Shown here piece by piece: positions 39,756 to 43,659 of a stretch of DNA of 43,659 nt. The notes under the pieces were generated by a model, which was not told the DNA's origin, made no database searches, and saw only the letters and a list, made by a program, of their open reading frames with translations. Position numbers and translations under genes: made by a program. The stretch lies in contig CAMSTW010000025.1 in the NCBI GenBank assembly GCA_947063855.1, positions 1 through 43,659 of the forward strand, written 5' to 3'. Position 1 is the stretch's first letter, and every line of letters begins with the position of its first letter. Origin of the DNA: an uncultured Dorea sp. GTDB lineage: Bacteria; Bacillota; Clostridia; Lachnospirales; Lachnospiraceae.

Positions 39756-42488
39756 CTACAAAGTATCATCTTTAATCACTGTGATTATATTCTCCTTCTG
39801 AAGACGTATCCCGCCTGCCGCATAAGCCCCGACGATCGCCAGAAGAATCAGTATGGTGTATCCGGTCAGGATGCCGTATGGGGCGAAGGGCAGATATTTT
39901 GGCAGGGAGATTTCCGTCACGGTAAGCAATGCTGCCAGCACAACCAGCTGAACCGGGAGTGAGTAGAGCAGCGGCTTTAATCCCAATGTCAATCCCTCCA
40001 GAAGGAGCATCTGCCACAACTGCCGGGGAGACAGCCCGACGGATTTGAGCATGGCAAATTCCTGCCTGCGCTGCCGGAGATTGCCGGAAATGCTTGCCCA
40101 TACGTTGGACAGCCCGATTACGGCGAGGAAGGCTGTCAGGAACGTGATGACTAAGTTCATGACGTTCTGTGCATTTTGGTTAAGTTCCTCTTCCTCTGCA
40201 AGGTTCGTCAGCAGATAATCGCCGCTTCCGTAGAAGCTTGAGATGACGTTATCTATCTGCGCGGTGGCCTGCCGGATGGATGAGTAGTCGGACGCCCAGA
40301 ATACCCCGTTTATCACCTGTGTAGAATTCTGCCTGCGTTCACAGCAAGATTCGCCAAGTTTCAGGACATGCTTCATCGGCATGACCATAGCCAGTGTAAA
40401 ATTAGAAGACACCATCGTCTTTAGCGGCAGTTCCTCCGTGAGATTCCCGGCAGTTAACGTAAATTCAAAATCTCCTTCAATCTCATCTGTATTTTTCTCC
40501 GTAAATGTCAGTTTTTGCCCTTCATGGATAGTGAGCAGTTCCCGGTAAAGCACATTCCGGCGTGTACTGTTTATCGGGTCTTTGGTGTGATTGTAGACGA
40601 TTGCCCGGGAAGGATCATCGAAATAAGGCTGGGCCGCGACGCCTATATGTTCGCAGTAATCGCGGAAACTCTCTTCATCCAGACCATAGATGACCGATTG
40701 TATCCGGTATTTCCCATCCCGCCGGATCGGAGAGAAACGGTTCTTTGCGATGATCTGGTCCATGCCGCCAAGATTCGTGTCTATATCTTTGGAAATATCT
40801 GTCTTCTCAACCCAGACGGCGCACTGCATGGAGTTTCTGATCAGGGATTTTGTGACGCCGTTTACCGTCTTTAACTGGCGGAGTGCTTCCATGTCCGGCT
40901 GCCGTCCGTCGCTGACGGAGAGGAAGATATGTCCGCTCTCGTCAGGGTCTGTCCGGAAAATGGCGTCGTTTGCTTTATTTACTGTAATTGCATATTGAAA
41001 GACTGCAAGCAGCAGGAAGGACATACACAGGGAGAGAGTCGCCATCCGGTAAGAACGGCTTCTTGCCGATACGGCGTTTGCGGCAAGCTCTCCTGTAATG
41101 CCGGGGAAATGCAGCCGCCTGCGTTCTTTTCTTCGTTTTCGTCTGCTCTTATCAAGGGTTCCTTCCTGTTTCAGGATTTCAATCGGCAGTAATCTCGCCG
41201 CCTTTTTTGCCGGAATCCGGGCGGAAAGCCATGCGGTCAGAAGTGACAGCAGGATAGCGGGAAGGACAGCGGGCAGCCCGAAGGTCACGACGATGTCCGG
41301 AGCTTCTCGTCCCAGGTCGTTGGAGGCGTTGATCAGATCAAACAGTTTCCGGGTCAGGAACCAGCCGGCAAAAAGCCCAAGGGGAAGGGGGATAGCGGAC
41401 AGAAGCAGTGCTTCGGACTGGACCGTTTTCTTTATCTGCTTTGGGGTCGCTCCCACTCCGGCGAGGGTTCCAAGCTGTATCAGTTTCTCGTCTACGGACA
41501 TGATAAATGCGTTATGGATGATGAGGACGAATACGCCTACCAGGAATGCCGCGAATAAAAGGAACATCAGCGGGATTGCAAGATTACTCAGATGGATGGG
41601 CATTCCTTTTGCCGACGGGGCAAAAATACCGTAGGCGGCCAGCAGGCCGGTATTGTAGCGGAGCGTATATTCCCCGTATTCATCTGGCTCGTAACCGATT
41701 GCCTTAGCAAGGGCGGGAAGCTCCCGGTAGGTGCTTCGCATGGGATGAAAACGCAGGTAGACCGTAATCAGGTCGTCAGGGAGGATGGATGCTTCGTCAA
41801 GCCCTGTCATGCCGGTATATGCGGGTACGGCGGATGAGGTGGTGACGTCCATGATGCCGACGATGGTATAGGTCCGTGTCCCGGTTTCTTCAAATGCTTC
41901 CCCTTCATGGTAGGTATCGGTGTCCATGCAGGGCTTTCCGCCGTATGTGCGGTATCCGACGGGGAGAGTCAGTGTGTCGCCGATGTGCGTGTCGGGATGG
42001 TCTTCAAAATATTGCTTGGACAGCACGATTTCGGATTCGGAAGCGGGGATTCTGCCCTTTGTGATGCTGTACTTTTCCGGCATGGAGTCCCAGTATTCCT
42101 TATTAGCTCCTCTGAAAATCAGGTAAAACCTTGGATTTGCAGCTTTTTGGGAGGCGGTGTCTGTATTTGCCGTGTCTGTTGAGTTTAAATCTGCCGATGT
42201 TTCGGGAAGCTTTGCCGTCTCCCATGCCCCTTTGATCAGTACGGCTGAGACAGAGGCGTAATTCCTGATCTGCTCCAGAGATTTGCCGGGCGTGTCGTCA
42301 AAAAGTTCTCCGTGCCAGTCGCCGTTATGCCATTTTTCGAGAACTATGGCGTCGGTCCACATGGTATAGGTAAGGCCGCAGAAGCAGGACATCAGGCTTG
42401 TCATGAGGAATAAAGCAGTCATGATAATCACGCCGGAGCGTTTGTTTTGCCGGAGTGTGTCCCATACGTATTCACGTAATATTTTCAT
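39756..42488 (-). CDS. FtsX-like ABC transporter permease 2
   Basis: A 910-residue permease with the same plan as the one at 36116 but different sequence. An N-terminal helix (residues about 17-40) is followed by an outside domain, a first FtsX block of three helices (about 300-430) with LIQLGTLAGVGATPKQIKKTVQSE, a basic linker (SRRKRRKERRR), a helix near 480, a second outside domain, and a last FtsX block (about 775-895) with FAMLKSVGLSPRQLWQMLLLEG. The outer loop near residues 95-120 is rich in Thr, Asp and Ala. It is encoded downstream of its ATPase on the minus strand. No two-component genes are adjacent on this strand. Substrate is unknown. Confidence 0.9.
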   Translation of the reverse strand: MKILREYVWDTLRQNKRSGVIIMTALFLMTSLMSCFCGLTYTMWTDAIVLEKWHNGDWHGELFDDTPGKSLEQIRNYASVSAVLIKGAWETAKLPETSADLNSTDTANTDTASQKAANPRFYLIFRGANKEYWDSMPEKYSITKGRIPASESEIVLSKQYFEDHPDTHIGDTLTLPVGYRTYGGKPCMDTDTYHEGEAFEETGTRTYTIVGIMDVTTSSAVPAYTGMTGLDEASILPDDLITVYLRFHPMRSTYRELPALAKAIGYEPDEYGEYTLRYNTGLLAAYGIFAPSAKGMPIHLSNLAIPLMFLLFAAFLVGVFVLIIHNAFIMSVDEKLIQLGTLAGVGATPKQIKKTVQSEALLLSAIPLPLGLFAGWFLTRKLFDLINASNDLGREAPDIVVTFGLPAVLPAILLSLLTAWLSARIPAKKAARLLPIEILKQEGTLDKSRRKRRKERRRLHFPGITGELAANAVSARSRSYRMATLSLCMSFLLLAVFQYAITVNKANDAIFRTDPDESGHIFLSVSDGRQPDMEALRQLKTVNGVTKSLIRNSMQCAVWVEKTDISKDIDTNLGGMDQIIAKNRFSPIRRDGKYRIQSVIYGLDEESFRDYCEHIGVAAQPYFDDPSRAIVYNHTKDPINSTRRNVLYRELLTIHEGQKLTFTEKNTDEIEGDFEFTLTAGNLTEELPLKTMVSSNFTLAMVMPMKHVLKLGESCCERRQNSTQVINGVFWASDYSSIRQATAQIDNVISSFYGSGDYLLTNLAEEEELNQNAQNVMNLVITFLTAFLAVIGLSNVWASISGNLRQRRQEFAMLKSVGLSPRQLWQMLLLEGLTLGLKPLLYSLPVQLVVLAALLTVTEISLPKYLPFAPYGILTGYTILILLAIVGAYAAGGIRLQKENIITVIKDDTL

Positions 42489-42563
42489 TGCTGTGTCACC
42501 TCGTAATTCTTTGTAATATCTTCATCGTCATATAGAATTTTCGCGCAGTGTTTCATGCTGTCA

Positions 42564-43244
42564 TCAGTGTGTCATCTTGTCCGATGCAATCTTTCCGTCT
42601 TCCAGTGTGATGATTCGGTCTGCTTTCAGCGCGGTTTTCTCGTCATGGGTGATCAGGAGTACCGTCTGTTCATACTGGTGATTGGACAGCTTAAGCAGCT
42701 CAAGTGTTTCATCGGAATTCTTGCGGTCAAGGTTGCCGGTAGGTTCGTCTGCGAGGAGAAGTGCGGGCTGGTAGATGAGGCTGCGCGCGATGGCGACCCG
42801 TTGCTGCTGTCCGCCGGAGAGTTCCCGTGGGTAGTGGGTAAGACGGTCGGAAAGCCCAAGAGTCTTAACGAGCCGGCCAAACCGGGCTTCGTCTGGCTTC
42901 TCGCCGTCCAGCAGGACCGGGAGCAAGATATTCTTGCGCACGTTCAGGGTGGGAATCAGGTTGTAGAACTGATAGACAAGTCCTACTTTCCGGCGGCGGA
43001 AGATGGCAAGCTGTTCTAAGGTCAGGGTGGAGATATCGGTGTCTTCTATATAGATATTGCCTTCTGTCGGGCGGTCTACGCCCCCAAGCATGTGCAGGAG
43101 CGTGGATTTTCCGGAACCGGAGGCGCCTACCACGGCGGTAAAGCTGCCGCGTTCCAGAGAAAGAGTTACATGGTCAAGTGCTGTAACCATGCCGGAGCCT
43201 TGGGCATAGGTTTTTGTGAGATTTGTGCATCGCAGTATTTCCAT
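42564..43244 (-). CDS. ABC transporter ATP-binding protein 2 (MacB/BceA type)
   Basis: A 226-residue ATPase with Walker A GASGSGKST (residues 40-48), YQFYNLIPTLNVRKNI at the Q-loop, signature LSGGQQQR, Walker B LLLADEPTGN and LITHDEKTA. It is transcribed on the minus strand 75 bp ahead of the permease and works with it. AAAGGAAC precedes the ATG. It is a paralogue of the ATPase at 35434. The upstream region contains three TGTNAC half-sites, which suggest control by a response regulator. Confidence 0.94.
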   Translation of the reverse strand: MEILRCTNLTKTYAQGSGMVTALDHVTLSLERGSFTAVVGASGSGKSTLLHMLGGVDRPTEGNIYIEDTDISTLTLEQLAIFRRRKVGLVYQFYNLIPTLNVRKNILLPVLLDGEKPDEARFGRLVKTLGLSDRLTHYPRELSGGQQQRVAIARSLIYQPALLLADEPTGNLDRKNSDETLELLKLSNHQYEQTVLLITHDEKTALKADRIITLEDGKIASDKMTH

Positions 43245-43412
43245 GATGTGTTGTTCCTTTCTATCGTATATTGCCGGGAGTCAGTTTTATTTTCGCTTGC
43301 AGGCACATCCGGAGGCCGGCGCGGGGGACCGGATATCTCGCTGCCTGGCAGTGCTGTAAGTTTGATGACCCTTGCTTGCGGCGGGGGCTTTGACTCTGCG
43401 GATAAGAATATG

Positions 43413-43442
43413 GTAACAGGGTATTGTGACAGGAAAGTGACA
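43413..43442. promoter_or_regulatory. Three half-site cluster upstream of ABC exporter 2
   Basis: GTAACA at 43413-43418, GTGACA at 43426-43431 and GTGACA at 43437-43442 (plus strand), 13 and 11 bp apart, hence nearly helix-phased direct repeats. They lie about 170-200 bp before the ATPase start on its upstream side. No convincing -35 box was found beside them, as in many regulator-activated promoters. The rest of 43245-43557 holds no gene that I can support. Confidence 0.4.
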
Positions 43443-43557
43443 TTTCAAAGAATTATCGGCACTGCTTTTGCAGGATAAAACAATAGAATGAAAAGATCAT
43501 TCCTGCAATCTGCCGGGATGATGAGAAATAATATCATAATAGTATCATAATAGTATC

Positions 43558-43597
43558 AAAAAAGGTCACGAATACGGATTCCATCGTATTCCTGACC
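43558..43597 (-). terminator. Terminator of the tRNA-Gly gene
   Basis: On the minus strand GGTCA-GAATACG pairs with CGTATTC-TGACC, with one mismatch, around an 8-nt loop and is followed by TTTTTT. Confidence 0.8.
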
Positions 43598-43604
43598 CAA
43601 TTTA

Positions 43605-43659
43605 AGCAGATAACGGGAATCGAACCCGCCTCTCCAGCTTGGGAAGCTAGCATTCTACC
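43605..43659 (-). tRNA. tRNA-Gly (anticodon CCC), cut by the window edge
   Basis: Only the 3' part is in the window. The anticodon stem CTAGC/GCTGG encloses loop TTCCCAA, giving anticodon CCC. The T arm is GCGGG-TTCGATT-CCCGT, the acceptor strand TATCTGC, and the discriminator base T, as usual for bacterial tRNA-Gly. CCA is not encoded. The D arm is only partly present and the 5' acceptor strand lies beyond 43659. Confidence 0.88.

Noticed and set aside
43535-43558. Short tandem repeat ATAATAGTATC near the tRNA as a possible CRISPR or attachment site
   Set aside because: Only about two 13-bp units are present, without spacers or cas genes; it is more likely AT-rich low-complexity sequence.
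1-43659. Insertion sequences, prophage genes and integrases
   Set aside because: No transposase, integrase, phage structural or conjugation gene was recognised on either strand, although accessory-looking genes are present.

Overview
The window reads as chromosomal DNA of a gut-type Lachnospiraceae (Clostridia, Bacillota). Signs are purine-rich AGGAGG-type ribosome binding sites, sigma-A promoters with 17-18 bp spacers, a solute-binding lipoprotein with a Gram-positive style lipobox, many FtsX-type ABC exporters with two-component systems, and a gene set resembling the beta-mannan loci described in Roseburia. No species is assigned. Base composition is moderate, except for an AT-rich DUF3800 gene near 39 kb.

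Left part (1-17.3 kb). After a hemerythrin/receiver fusion gene comes a long, nearly all-plus-strand locus for uptake and phosphorolysis of galactosylated beta-manno-oligosaccharides. It holds a GH36 alpha-galactosidase, a LacI repressor, a sugar-binding lipoprotein with two CUT1 permeases, a GH130 mannooligosaccharide phosphorylase, a cellobiose/mannobiose 2-epimerase and a second GH130 (mannosylglucose phosphorylase). A one-TM protein, a YesL/DUF624 protein, a phosphohexomutase and a mannose-6-phosphate isomerase fused to a ROK sugar kinase complete it. In the inferred pathway oligosaccharides enter by the ABC transporter and galactose is removed. Mannobiose is epimerised to mannosyl-glucose, and phosphorolysis gives mannose-1-P, which the mutase and isomerase send to fructose-6-P, while the kinase handles the free hexose. 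No endo-mannanase and no transporter ATPase are present.

Middle part (17.3-27.4 kb). Two large ATPases with C-terminal nuclease-like domains and an IbrA/IbrB pair (PAPS-reductase-like plus ParB/sulfiredoxin-like) are interleaved with two glycosidases, GH127 beta-L-arabinofuranosidase and GH42 beta-galactosidase. The non-glycosidase genes look accessory. A dispersed noncoding repeat lies at 17.3 kb, with an inverted relative at 4.0 kb just before lacI.

Right part (27.4-43.7 kb). This is a signalling and export region: a chemoreceptor with a SigD-like promoter, a LytTR regulator with a GHKL kinase, two adjacent OmpR-type regulator/kinase pairs, an ABC ATPase plus a large FtsX permease behind a promoter full of TGTGATT repeats, and a second ATPase/FtsX pair on the other strand. 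Between the two exporters is a small unit made of a strong promoter, an RNA of about 84 nt with three hairpins ending in an intrinsic terminator, and a DUF3800 protein. It is the best candidate here for a poorly described RNA-protein system. The window ends inside a tRNA-Gly(CCC) gene on the minus strand.
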